From NCBI GenBank assembly GCA_028697515.1, contig JAQVEY010000065.1, positions 1-9,380 on the forward strand: 9,380 nucleotides of DNA, written 5' to 3'. The stretch's first letter is position 1; every line of letters starts with the position of its first letter. The DNA comes from Bacteroidales bacterium. Lineage in GTDB: Bacteria > Bacteroidota > Bacteroidia > Bacteroidales > ML635J-15. The notes under the pieces are model-generated. The model did no database searches. It was not told the origin of the DNA and worked only from the letters and a program-made list of their open reading frames with translations. The translations under genes were made by a program, and so were the position numbers. Shown here in pieces: positions 1-6,902 of the stretch.

Positions 1-27
1 GAATACGAGAAAAGCTCAATTGAGTAA
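1..27 (+). CDS. possible C-terminal tail of a convergent plus-strand gene (partial)
   Basis: Frame 1 from the left edge reads EYEKSSIE and then TAA at 25-27. A strong rho-independent terminator, whose T-run suits plus-strand transcription, begins seven bases later. A stop codon followed closely by a terminator is the usual arrangement for a gene end, so a convergent gene probably enters from the left. Eight codons are too few to assign a product, and frame 3 also closes in this stretch, so the reading frame itself is uncertain. The terminator might instead serve recN alone. Confidence 0.35.
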   Translation, partial: EYEKSSIE

Positions 28-33
28 TTTTAT

Positions 34-58
34 AAAGCCCGTTAAATCGGGCTTTTTT
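34..58 (+). terminator. rho-independent terminator, probably shared by converging transcripts
   Basis: The arms AAAGCCCG (34-41) and CGGGCTTT (48-55) form a perfect 8-bp stem around a 6-base loop. A run of six T covers 53-58 on the plus strand. On the minus strand the same stem is followed by TTTATAAAA, a weaker U-tract, so it probably also ends the recN operon. It overlaps the recN stop codon (57-59) by two bases. Confidence 0.85.
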
Positions 59-1721
59 AATTCTGTTCTTTTAGAAGTATTTTAGCATTCTCAATAGCTT
101 GAATACTCAACTCTTCGCCACTAATCATTGAAGCAATTTCATTAAGACGGTCATCTTTTGTTAGCAGTTTAATATTCGTATAGCTTCTAGTCTTATCAGT
201 ATGCTTGTAAACTTTATAATGATATTTACCCATTGCAGCAATCTGTGGAAGATGTGTGATGCTTATTACCTGAAAACCTTCGGCAAGATTTTTCATTATT
301 TTAGACATTTTTGAAGCTATTTCGCCGGATACACCCGTATCTATTTCATCAAAAATAATTGTTGGAATTTCTGCAGCTTCAGCAACAACTGATTTCATAG
401 CAAGCATTAAACGGGAGTATTCACCGCCAGAAGCAATTTTCTCGATAGGAGCAGGAGCGACTGATTTATTTGCTGAAAATAAGAAACTCAAATTGTCATA
501 TCCTTGTATATCAGGTTCTGTCGATAAATTATTATGTATCTGAAAAACAGCATGAATCATTCCCAACTCTTTTAGTATGCCTGTCATTTTTGACTCTAGT
601 GTTTTAAATGAGGCTACACGTTTATTACTTAATTCTTTGGCAATGCTTTTTAATTCTTGATATGATTTCTCTTTTGCTTGAGTCAATTTTTCAATCAAGG
701 TTTCTATTTCATCTGCATTGTTAAGATATTTTCGAAACTCTTCGTGTTTTATTTTTAATTCTTCAATGCTTTTAGCCTGATGCTTGATTAAAAGTTTGTT
801 TATTAAATCGATTCTTGAATTAATCGTTTCAAGCATTGCAGGATTGGTTTCAGCTTTTTCAGCATCATCACTTAAATATGCAATAATATCTCTGACTTCA
901 ATAATTACAGAATTTAATCTGTTTGATATTGATTCTGCTTGCTTATATTTTGATGAAAGTTTTGAAATAATTGATTTTGCTTCAAGTAACATTGTTTCAG
1001 CAGAAACTTGTTCGGCTCCCAATGTCTGTATGACATTTACAAGGCTTGCTTTAATTTCAGTAGCATTTTCTAATAACAAAGATTGTTCTTCTAAATACTC
1101 CAATTCGTTCTCATCACCTAATTGTGCAATTTCAATTTGTTCGGCCTGAAATTTAAAATAATCTGTCTCTTTTAACAGTTTTGCCAGCTTCTCTCTTTGC
1201 GATTTTAATTCGGAATTCAGATTTGAGTATTCTTTGTACTTTTCCTGATAAGTTAGGTATAGTTCTGTTGTATTAGCTGCAATATCAATAATCTCTGTAC
1301 GATATGACATCAATCCTAAAGCAAGATTTTCATGCTGAGAATGAAGATCAATAAGGTTTTCTCCAATATGTTTAAGTACTGTGAGATTTACTGGTGTATC
1401 ATTAACAAAAGCTCTAGATTTTCCTTCAGGATGGATTTCGCGTCTGAGAATTGTATTTGATTCAAAGTCTATATCATTATCTTCAAATAAAACACGAATA
1501 CTACTTGATAAGTTTTCAAAAATTGCTTCAATAATACATTTTTTATTTTTATCGAAAATAATCTCTGTATCAGACCTTTTGCCGAGCAATAATGAAACAG
1601 CTCCTAGAATTATTGATTTACCTGCACCTGTCTCTCCAGTAATGACTGAAAATCCTTGTTCGAAATTCAAATCAATACTGTCAATAAGCAGATAGTTTTT
1701 TATGGACAGTGATTTTAGCAT
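57..1721 (-). CDS. recN: DNA repair protein RecN
   Basis: RecN is an SMC-like ATPase of the cytoplasm and nucleoid that acts early in repair of DNA double-strand breaks alongside RecA. At 554 residues it has the usual family length. Near the N-terminus is a Walker A motif, GETGAGKS (residues 29-36). The middle, roughly residues 150-400, is rich in Glu, Lys and Leu and looks like the two coiled-coil arms. The C-terminal ATPase half has the ABC signature SGGE (431-434), Walker B IIFDE (455-459) and the switch histidine in SITHLP (His490). The start MLKSLSIKNYLLI matches the family and lies four bases after the stop of the upstream DUF4835 gene, with no Shine-Dalgarno sequence. It is the last gene of the bamD operon. 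No LexA-type operator is evident in the 4-base gap, so expression probably comes from the operon promoter or from an unseen internal one. Confidence 0.97.
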   Translation of the reverse strand: MLKSLSIKNYLLIDSIDLNFEQGFSVITGETGAGKSIILGAVSLLLGKRSDTEIIFDKNKKCIIEAIFENLSSSIRVLFEDNDIDFESNTILRREIHPEGKSRAFVNDTPVNLTVLKHIGENLIDLHSQHENLALGLMSYRTEIIDIAANTTELYLTYQEKYKEYSNLNSELKSQREKLAKLLKETDYFKFQAEQIEIAQLGDENELEYLEEQSLLLENATEIKASLVNVIQTLGAEQVSAETMLLEAKSIISKLSSKYKQAESISNRLNSVIIEVRDIIAYLSDDAEKAETNPAMLETINSRIDLINKLLIKHQAKSIEELKIKHEEFRKYLNNADEIETLIEKLTQAKEKSYQELKSIAKELSNKRVASFKTLESKMTGILKELGMIHAVFQIHNNLSTEPDIQGYDNLSFLFSANKSVAPAPIEKIASGGEYSRLMLAMKSVVAEAAEIPTIIFDEIDTGVSGEIASKMSKIMKNLAEGFQVISITHLPQIAAMGKYHYKVYKHTDKTRSYTNIKLLTKDDRLNEIASMISGEELSIQAIENAKILLKEQN

Positions 1722-1725
1722 ATAG

Positions 1726-2637
1726 CTATTCTAATTCCGGTTCTTTCATCATTTTCTCATATTTTGATGAATTAGCAGGATCTACTTCTTTCATAATATT
1801 ATAAATTCTGGCTTTTTCGTCTGTAAATGCTTCAGAGAAAATATTTATTATTTCGTCACATTTTGTTGTTGTATAGATTGACATTAAGAATGAGCCTGGT
1901 TTACGACGATGAACATTTTTAAGATTTTCAATTGCTTGTTCGATACTTGATCTTGCCTCTGTTGGTTTTTCTGTCAGCTTGTCCATACCTTGACGATGAT
2001 AAACGTACATAAAATCTCGCATTCCTGAATACTGATCATTTAGTAAATTTTCAACCAGCCAATATCTGTTTTTCATGTTTTCATATGCTTTCCAACCTGC
2101 TTCCTGCGATGCCTGTGCATTTTGAACAATTTTTTCTGCTTCTTGAAAGTAGGGTGTGCCTCCATTTGGACTGAAAGTGTCATAATCCATTCCTATTACA
2201 ATATAACAGTAATATGCTATTACAGATGTAAGGTTGTTTGTAAATGTATTAGCATTAAACTCCAAGGGTTCGAATTCGACATATTTAAACTGAAAATTGT
2301 TATCGAGATGGTTTAATACTGGAGACATGTATGACGTTCCATAAACTGGTCTTGAAGCAGTTATCTGAATTTTTCCCATAAATTCATCAGACGAAAGTTC
2401 TTTATCTATTGTTATGTAAAAATTACACTCAATTCTTTCATCTTTGGAATATATATGCTTTGTCCAGGCTGTGTTATTTATAAATTCGTATAACTCTTGC
2501 TGCATAGTTTGAAACAATTTGTCATAGGTTGTTCCTTGCAGTTGTGAGTGATTTATTTGAATTCTGCAGTCAAGTTCCTGAGCATAGAATGTCAACGATA
2601 ACAGAATAATATAAATAACAGAAATTAACTTTTTCAT
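1726..2637 (-). CDS. DUF4835-family periplasmic protein (PorD-like)
   Basis: This 303-residue protein has a signal peptide: MKK, a hydrophobic stretch to about residue 17, then FYAQ followed by ELDCRI, which suggests cleavage after AQ and export to the periplasm. The mature part has no further membrane segment. It fits DUF4835, a Bacteroidota family found in this gene position between coaBC and recN. From memory, some current annotations call this family the type IX secretion protein PorD. I cannot confirm that name here, and no catalytic motif is visible. Its start overlaps the coaBC stop as ATGA, implying translational coupling, and recN follows after four bases. A T9SS cargo gene elsewhere in this window shows that the organism has the pathway, which is compatible with a T9SS role but does not prove one. 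Confidence 0.85.
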   Translation of the reverse strand: MKKLISVIYIILLSLTFYAQELDCRIQINHSQLQGTTYDKLFQTMQQELYEFINNTAWTKHIYSKDERIECNFYITIDKELSSDEFMGKIQITASRPVYGTSYMSPVLNHLDNNFQFKYVEFEPLEFNANTFTNNLTSVIAYYCYIVIGMDYDTFSPNGGTPYFQEAEKIVQNAQASQEAGWKAYENMKNRYWLVENLLNDQYSGMRDFMYVYHRQGMDKLTEKPTEARSSIEQAIENLKNVHRRKPGSFLMSIYTTTKCDEIINIFSEAFTDEKARIYNIMKEVDPANSSKYEKMMKEPELE

Positions 2638-3845
2638 GCATTAGTGTTTTTTAAATATTCTTCTAATTTATCAATTATATCAATAGCCACCAAATTCTTA
2701 TATTTTAAATTAAACTCAAAAATATTCTCTTTATTGTCAATAATAGTTATTTTATTTGTTTCTGAATTAAAGCCTGCACCTTTATCATTTAATGAATTTA
2801 AGACAATAAAATTAAGATTCTTCTTTTTTAGCTTTTGTATTGCATTATTTATCTCATTGTCTTTTTCTAGAGCAAATCCGACTGTAATTTGATTTTGATT
2901 TTTGATATTTCCTAATTCGGCAGCTATGTCTTTTGTAGGTGTTAATGTAATTTGAAGACTATCTCCTGTTCTTTTTAGCTTTCCGTTATTGGGTGATTCT
3001 GGTGTAAAGTCAGCAACAGCTGCTGCAAGTATTGCAACATCATTATCTGTAAATAATTCCTTGGTCTTACTAAACATTTCATTTGCTGATAAAACATCAA
3101 GTATATTTATTGAAGGATTGTCAGTTCTGATATTTACAGGACCTGATACTAAAGATACTTTTGCTCCTCTTGCAGCACATTCTTCAGCCAGAGCGTAACC
3201 CATTTTACCAGAAGAGTGATTTCCAATAAATCGCACAGCATCAATCTTTTCAAAGGTTGGACCTGCTGTAATAAGAATTCTTTTATTTAGCAGAGAGTTT
3301 TTTTTTTGAAAATATTCTTTTATCTTCTCAACAATCATTTCAGGTTCTTCCAATCTGCCCTTACCCGACAGTCCACTGGCAAGTTCTCCACTAGTGGGTT
3401 CGATGAAATGATTTCCATACGATTGTAAGATTTCTATATTTCTTTTTGTTGCTGGATGTTGGTACATATCCAAATCCATTGCCGGAGCAATAAAGACAGG
3501 GCATTTTGCTGATAAATAGCTTGTAAGTAATAAATTATCAGCAATGCCATTGGCCATTTTACTTATTGTATTGGCGGTAGCAGGAGCAATAATAAATGCG
3601 TCTGCCCATATTCCAAAACCAACATGAGAATTCCATTCTCCATTTTCAGGATTGAAAAACTCTACAGGTACATGATTTTTTGATAAAGTAGCCAGTGTTA
3701 AAGGGGTAATAAACTCTTTTGCAAGTGGGGTCATAATAACTTTTACTTCGGCTCCTTGTTTAGCTAATAACCTTACTAATAAAGCAGATTTATATGCTGC
3801 AATACTGCCGGTTATTCCGAGTAAAATTTTTTTTCCTTCAAGCAT
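2634..3845 (-). CDS. coaBC: bifunctional phosphopantothenoylcysteine decarboxylase / phosphopantothenate-cysteine ligase (CoaBC, Dfp)
   Basis: The enzyme joins cysteine to 4'-phosphopantothenate (CoaB) and decarboxylates the product to 4'-phosphopantetheine with FMN (CoaC), two cytosolic steps of coenzyme A synthesis. Its 403 residues match the E. coli length. The CoaC half (1 to about 180) has the flavin-binding GITGSIAAYKS (10-20), the catalytic His74 in SHVGF, PATANT (88-93) and PAMDLDMY (121-128). The CoaB half has TAGPT (193-197), the conserved Asn209 in GNHSSGKMG, and AAVADF followed by the catalytic-type Lys289 in GKLK. The oddity is residue 157: in E. coli Dfp this loop reads ACG.xGxGRM with active-site Cys158, whereas here it is LASGLSGKGRL, with serine at that position. 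It lies 35 bp after rpoZ and overlaps the DUF4835 gene by four bases. Confidence 0.96.
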   Translation of the reverse strand: MLEGKKILLGITGSIAAYKSALLVRLLAKQGAEVKVIMTPLAKEFITPLTLATLSKNHVPVEFFNPENGEWNSHVGFGIWADAFIIAPATANTISKMANGIADNLLLTSYLSAKCPVFIAPAMDLDMYQHPATKRNIEILQSYGNHFIEPTSGELASGLSGKGRLEEPEMIVEKIKEYFQKKNSLLNKRILITAGPTFEKIDAVRFIGNHSSGKMGYALAEECAARGAKVSLVSGPVNIRTDNPSINILDVLSANEMFSKTKELFTDNDVAILAAAVADFTPESPNNGKLKRTGDSLQITLTPTKDIAAELGNIKNQNQITVGFALEKDNEINNAIQKLKKKNLNFIVLNSLNDKGAGFNSETNKITIIDNKENIFEFNLKYKNLVAIDIIDKLEEYLKNTNA

Positions 3846-3880
3846 TTGAGCTTAAATTTAATTATTTCAAATTATTAAAC

Positions 3881-4216
3881 CTATTCTTCAGGTTCTACAG
3901 TGTTTTCAACTCTTGTGTAATAAATATTGTCGTGAAGAAATTCTTCAACTGCAATTAAACTAGGTTTAGGTAACTTTTCGTAATACCTTGAAACCTCAAT
4001 TTGTTCCCTGTTTTCGTGAACTTCTTCAAGATTATCATTATAGGTTGCAAATTCTTCAAGTTTTTCGTACAATTCTTTTCTTAATTCTGCATTAACTTGA
4101 TTAGAATATTTAGAACAGATAACCACTGCTTCATAAATATTACCAGTTTTTTTAGCTAAGTCTAAAATGTTTCTCGTTACAGTTGTAACAGGTGCTTCTG
4201 ATTTCTTAAAGTCCAT
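3881..4216 (-). CDS. rpoZ: DNA-directed RNA polymerase omega subunit (Rpb6-type, Bacteroidota form)
   Basis: Omega is the small RNA polymerase subunit that helps assemble and stabilise the beta-prime subunit in the cytoplasm. The 111-residue product has the pattern I know from Bacteroidota omega/Rpb6 proteins: an N-terminal DFKK and TVTRNILDL, then TGNIYEAVVICSKYSNQVN (about residues 25-43), an acidic helix, and the strongly conserved stretch YYEKLPKPSLIAVEEFL (about 78-94). There is no signal peptide or membrane segment. The start codon lies inside the end of bamD, overlapping it by 11 bases in another frame, so the two are probably translationally coupled. Proteobacterial omega is shorter and diverged, so the identification rests on the Bacteroidota pattern and on the operon position. 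Confidence 0.9.
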   Translation of the reverse strand: MDFKKSEAPVTTVTRNILDLAKKTGNIYEAVVICSKYSNQVNAELRKELYEKLEEFATYNDNLEEVHENREQIEVSRYYEKLPKPSLIAVEEFLHDNIYYTRVENTVEPEE

Positions 4217-5018
4217 TTTTGTCTTCTATAAATTTTAATGAATTTGTAAATATTTTTTCCGCCTCTTTAATCTTTTTCGAATTAGGATAATTATCAACGA
4301 AAGAATAATACTCTTTTATCGTTGCTTCAAATCTTTCGTGTTGTTTTGAGTATATACTGTTTTCAGCAAATAGAAATGAGGATTTTAAGATTGTAAACAT
4401 AATATCCTCACGATGTTTTGTGTCAGGAAAATCCTTTAGAACATTCTTAAGTGCAGTTATAGCTGCTTTGTAATCCATTATAGTGTAATACAACATTGCA
4501 TTATTATATGCTTTGTTTTCAAGTTTTGACTGTAATTTATCTATTAATTCTTCAGCATTAGCTCTTTTTTCTGAATTAGGATATTTGTCAACAAATAATT
4601 GCAATTCAGATATTGCAGCAATTGTGTATGTTTGCTCAAGTGATGTCTCTGGTGAGATAAGATAATAACAATAAGCAGCTAGATATTCAACTTCTTCTAC
4701 ATGTTCACTTGCTGGATATAATTTTGCAAATTCTCTAAATAAATATGCCGATAACGAAAGCTCACCTAATCCATATGAACAATATGCATTGTAATAGCTT
4801 ATCTTTTCAGATTTATCAGTTCCCCTATACACACTTCTTAAATCATCAAACAGAGATTGAGCCCTGTAATAATCTTCAGCTTCATAATACTCAACAGCTT
4901 TTGCATACTTGAGTTCATAGTCAGAACTTTTTAATAGTTTCTGGTAATCACTGCAAGAGCTGATTATTATTAATAAAAATACTATTGAAGTATAATATAT
5001 AAACCTCTTTTTAAACAT
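4206..5018 (-). CDS. bamD: outer membrane protein assembly lipoprotein BamD
   Basis: BamD is the periplasm-facing lipoprotein of the BAM complex, which works with BamA to insert beta-barrel proteins into the outer membrane. The 270-residue product opens with MFKKR and a hydrophobic stretch ending in a lipobox-like IISSC, with the lipidated cysteine at residue 22 followed by serine. The rest is helical TPR-like repeats, including YAKAVEYYEAEDYYRAQSLF, a stretch around YNAYCSYGLGELSLSAYLF, and repeated KYPNSEK/NYPNSKK turns; length and layout fit Bacteroidota BamD. I chose the ATG at 5018 over the one at 5033. The upstream one would place the promoter box TATCTTTG (5030-5023) inside the coding region, and the signal peptide starts naturally at MFKKR. 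It is the first gene of a five-gene operon and overlaps rpoZ by 11 bases. Confidence 0.92.
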   Translation of the reverse strand: MFKKRFIYYTSIVFLLIIISSCSDYQKLLKSSDYELKYAKAVEYYEAEDYYRAQSLFDDLRSVYRGTDKSEKISYYNAYCSYGLGELSLSAYLFREFAKLYPASEHVEEVEYLAAYCYYLISPETSLEQTYTIAAISELQLFVDKYPNSEKRANAEELIDKLQSKLENKAYNNAMLYYTIMDYKAAITALKNVLKDFPDTKHREDIMFTILKSSFLFAENSIYSKQHERFEATIKEYYSFVDNYPNSKKIKEAEKIFTNSLKFIEDKNGL

Positions 5019-5022
5019 TTTG

Positions 5023-5030
5023 CAAAGATA
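5023..5030 (-). promoter_or_regulatory. Bacteroidota-type -7 promoter box for the bamD-recN operon
   Basis: On the minus strand this reads TATCTTTG, an exact match to the Bacteroidota -7 consensus TAnnTTTG, followed by C as is common. The bamD ATG (5018-5016) lies only four bases downstream. No clear TTG-type -33 element is visible; the 40 bases upstream are almost pure A/T. If the box is used, transcription would begin within a few bases of the start codon. Confidence 0.7.
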
Positions 5031-5033
5031 CAT

Positions 5034-5152
5034 TTTTTATAAATATAAATTTTAAATTTTTTTAATAGAAAAATCATCTATTCTTGTCTTTCTGCGAGAT
5101 AAAACGAATATTATTAATATTTATTTTGCAGTTTTAGTTTTGATTAGGAAAA
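5034..5152. other. AT-rich spacer between the transporter operon and the bamD operon
   Basis: These 119 bases hold no coding region. The end nearest bamD (about 5034-5070) is nearly all A/T and may act as an UP-like element for the bamD promoter. A short AGTTTT/AAAACT inverted repeat (5136-5141 with 5149-5154) overlaps the ATPase stop codon, but it has no GC core and no U-tract. I therefore see no convincing terminator for the transporter operon, and read-through into bamD is possible. Confidence 0.6.
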
Positions 5153-5866
5153 CTATGCCAAATCTGATAAAATGTTTTTGTTAATAAATTCTTCGGTTGA
5201 ATATGTTTCAATTGTATTGTTATTAAAGTACCATATTTTGGTGCAAAATCTTAATGATATTTCAATGTCATGACTGGAGAAGATAATGCATTTGTTTTTC
5301 TCAATTGATAAATTTTTTAAATCCCTCAGTAATTTTGGTCTAATGTAGTAATCTAGAAATGCAGTGGGCTCATCAAAAATTATAATAGGAGTTTGCTGAA
5401 TAACTGCTCTGCAAATCATTACTCTTTGTTTTTCGCCGTCGCTCAAAGACCATAATGGCCTTTCTTTAAATTTATAAAGATCGTAATCAAGTAGTACTTC
5501 TTCAATTATTTTAGTATCAGTATGTAGTTTATTGTCGAAGATATTAGTATATGGATACCTTCCCATTGCTGCAAGTTCATATACTGTCAAATTTAGAAGA
5601 AATTCGGGCTTTGAAGGGACAAAACTGACAATTTTTGGTCTTTCTGTTGACTTAATCTTTTGAAGTTCGCTATTATTCAAGAAGATAGTTCCAGATAATA
5701 ATGGTAAAATTCCTGAAAGAGTATTAAGAAGTGCAGATTTTCCCACACCGTTTCTTCCAATAACACAAATTATTTCTCCGGCAGATGCATCAAGAGATAC
5801 GGGTGCTGTAAGCGCTTTCTTATATCCGAATTCTAATGCTTTTGTATGTAAGAATAATTCGTTCAT
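5153..5866 (-). CDS. FecE/BtuD-type ABC transporter ATP-binding protein
   Basis: This is the cytoplasmic ATPase of an importer for iron chelate, heme or cobalamin-like ligands, powering the permease encoded just upstream. The 237 residues contain Walker A GRNGVGKS (37-44), the ABC signature in a LSDGEKQRV form (141-149), Walker B IIIFDEPTAFLD (161-172) and the switch histidine in SSHD (His199). The run NLTVYELAAMGRYPYTN (92-108) is typical of the FecE/BtuD/HmuV group in Bacteroidota. The Q-loop position, where many family members have VPQ, reads VPS (Ser85). The start codon shares one base with the permease stop (TAATG), a classic coupled junction. The substrate cannot be told from the ATPase. 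Confidence 0.93.
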   Translation of the reverse strand: MNELFLHTKALEFGYKKALTAPVSLDASAGEIICVIGRNGVGKSALLNTLSGILPLLSGTIFLNNSELQKIKSTERPKIVSFVPSKPEFLLNLTVYELAAMGRYPYTNIFDNKLHTDTKIIEEVLLDYDLYKFKERPLWSLSDGEKQRVMICRAVIQQTPIIIFDEPTAFLDYYIRPKLLRDLKNLSIEKNKCIIFSSHDIEISLRFCTKIWYFNNNTIETYSTEEFINKNILSDLA

Positions 5867-6894
5867 TATACCATTGTTCTTTTATTTTTAACTACAATCC
5901 AAATTATAAATGGAGCACCAAGAATTGCTGTGATTGCATTTATTGGTAAAATCCCATTTTCTATAAAAGAACAAGAAAGAATGTCCCCTGCTAAGATAAA
6001 AACTCCTCCTAAAATAACAGATGCAGGGATTAAAACAAAGTGGTCTGATGTGTTAAATATCCATCTCGCAATATGTGGAACAGCTATTCCAATAAAACCT
6101 ATAGGTCCACAATAAGCTGTTATGGCTCCTGTCAATATACTTACTGTAATGAAACTTAATATTCTAAGAGATTTTAATTTAACTCCCATACTAATAGCAA
6201 AGTTTTCGCCGCCTAGCAGCAGATTTAGTCTTTTCGAAAATATATATATAAATATAGTCGTAATAAATATCAAGGGAAACAATATAGAGATGTCTTTATT
6301 CGAAACAGAATGAAGACTTCCCATAGTCCAAACTATAAATGATTTAACATTTACATCAGTTGCAAAATACTGAAGAATATTTACAATAGAGCTAACAACA
6401 CCGGCAATTAAAATACCTGTTATCAAAACTGATAAAATGTCTCTTACTCTTGATGAAATTGCGAGTACTACAGAAAGAACTACAGTAGAACCTAAGCCAG
6501 CAGCAATAAGAAGTATAATGTGTGAGTTTATATTCAGTCCTGTTTTAATAGCTACTCCGGTTCCTCCCAGAACAACCAAAGCTACTCCAAGGCTTGCTCC
6601 ACTACTAACGCCTAAAACATAAGGCCCGGCAAGGGGGTTTCTGAATATTGTCTGCATAAGTAATCCTGAAACAGAAAGAGATGCTCCGGCTAAAATTGCA
6701 ACTATTACTCTTGGAAATCGAAACTCTTTTATCAGTAAATAATAATCTTCAGAGACTGATTCTGGGGCAAATATGTATTTTAGAATTTCAGAAAACGGAA
6801 TTTTAACAAAACCAGTGATTAAGTCAATATATAATAAAACAATTAGTGCGAGTGTTATAACTGCAAATTTTATTGATAAATTAACTCTTCCCAT
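5866..6894 (-). CDS. FecCD/BtuC-family ABC transporter permease
   Basis: This inner-membrane permease would form the homodimeric channel of a type II importer. Its 342 residues fit the family length and contain about nine or ten hydrophobic segments. Family hallmarks are RFPRVIVAILAGASLSVSG (59-77), FRNPLAGPYVLGVSSGA (84-100), the ATPase-coupling loop GPIGFIGIAVPHIAR (263-277) and a C-terminal LPINAITAILGAPF (316-329). The last of these resembles the Bacteroidota branch of the family. It starts eight bases after the binding-protein stop and shares one base with the ATPase start, so all three genes form one unit. FecCD, BtuC and HmuU are hard to separate by eye, so iron-siderophore, heme and corrinoid transport all remain open. 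Confidence 0.94.
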   Translation of the reverse strand: MGRVNLSIKFAVITLALIVLLYIDLITGFVKIPFSEILKYIFAPESVSEDYYLLIKEFRFPRVIVAILAGASLSVSGLLMQTIFRNPLAGPYVLGVSSGASLGVALVVLGGTGVAIKTGLNINSHIILLIAAGLGSTVVLSVVLAISSRVRDILSVLITGILIAGVVSSIVNILQYFATDVNVKSFIVWTMGSLHSVSNKDISILFPLIFITTIFIYIFSKRLNLLLGGENFAISMGVKLKSLRILSFITVSILTGAITAYCGPIGFIGIAVPHIARWIFNTSDHFVLIPASVILGGVFILAGDILSCSFIENGILPINAITAILGAPFIIWIVVKNKRTMV

Positions 6895-6902
6895 AATAAT
6901 TG

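Noticed and set aside
784..1149. Plus-strand open frame of 121 codons, and similar plus-strand frames opposite recN, coaBC and the transporter genes
   Set aside because: They are antisense to well-identified genes, have no family resemblance and no promoter, and arise from the low stop density opposite AT-rich coding DNA.
5031..5033. ATG at 5033 as the start of bamD
   Set aside because: It would place TATCTTTG within the coding sequence and add five residues before a natural signal peptide start.
5136..5154. AGTTTT/AAAACT hairpin as terminator of the importer operon
   Set aside because: Six weak pairs with one G-C, no U-tract, and overlap with the stop codon; expected by chance in such AT-rich sequence.
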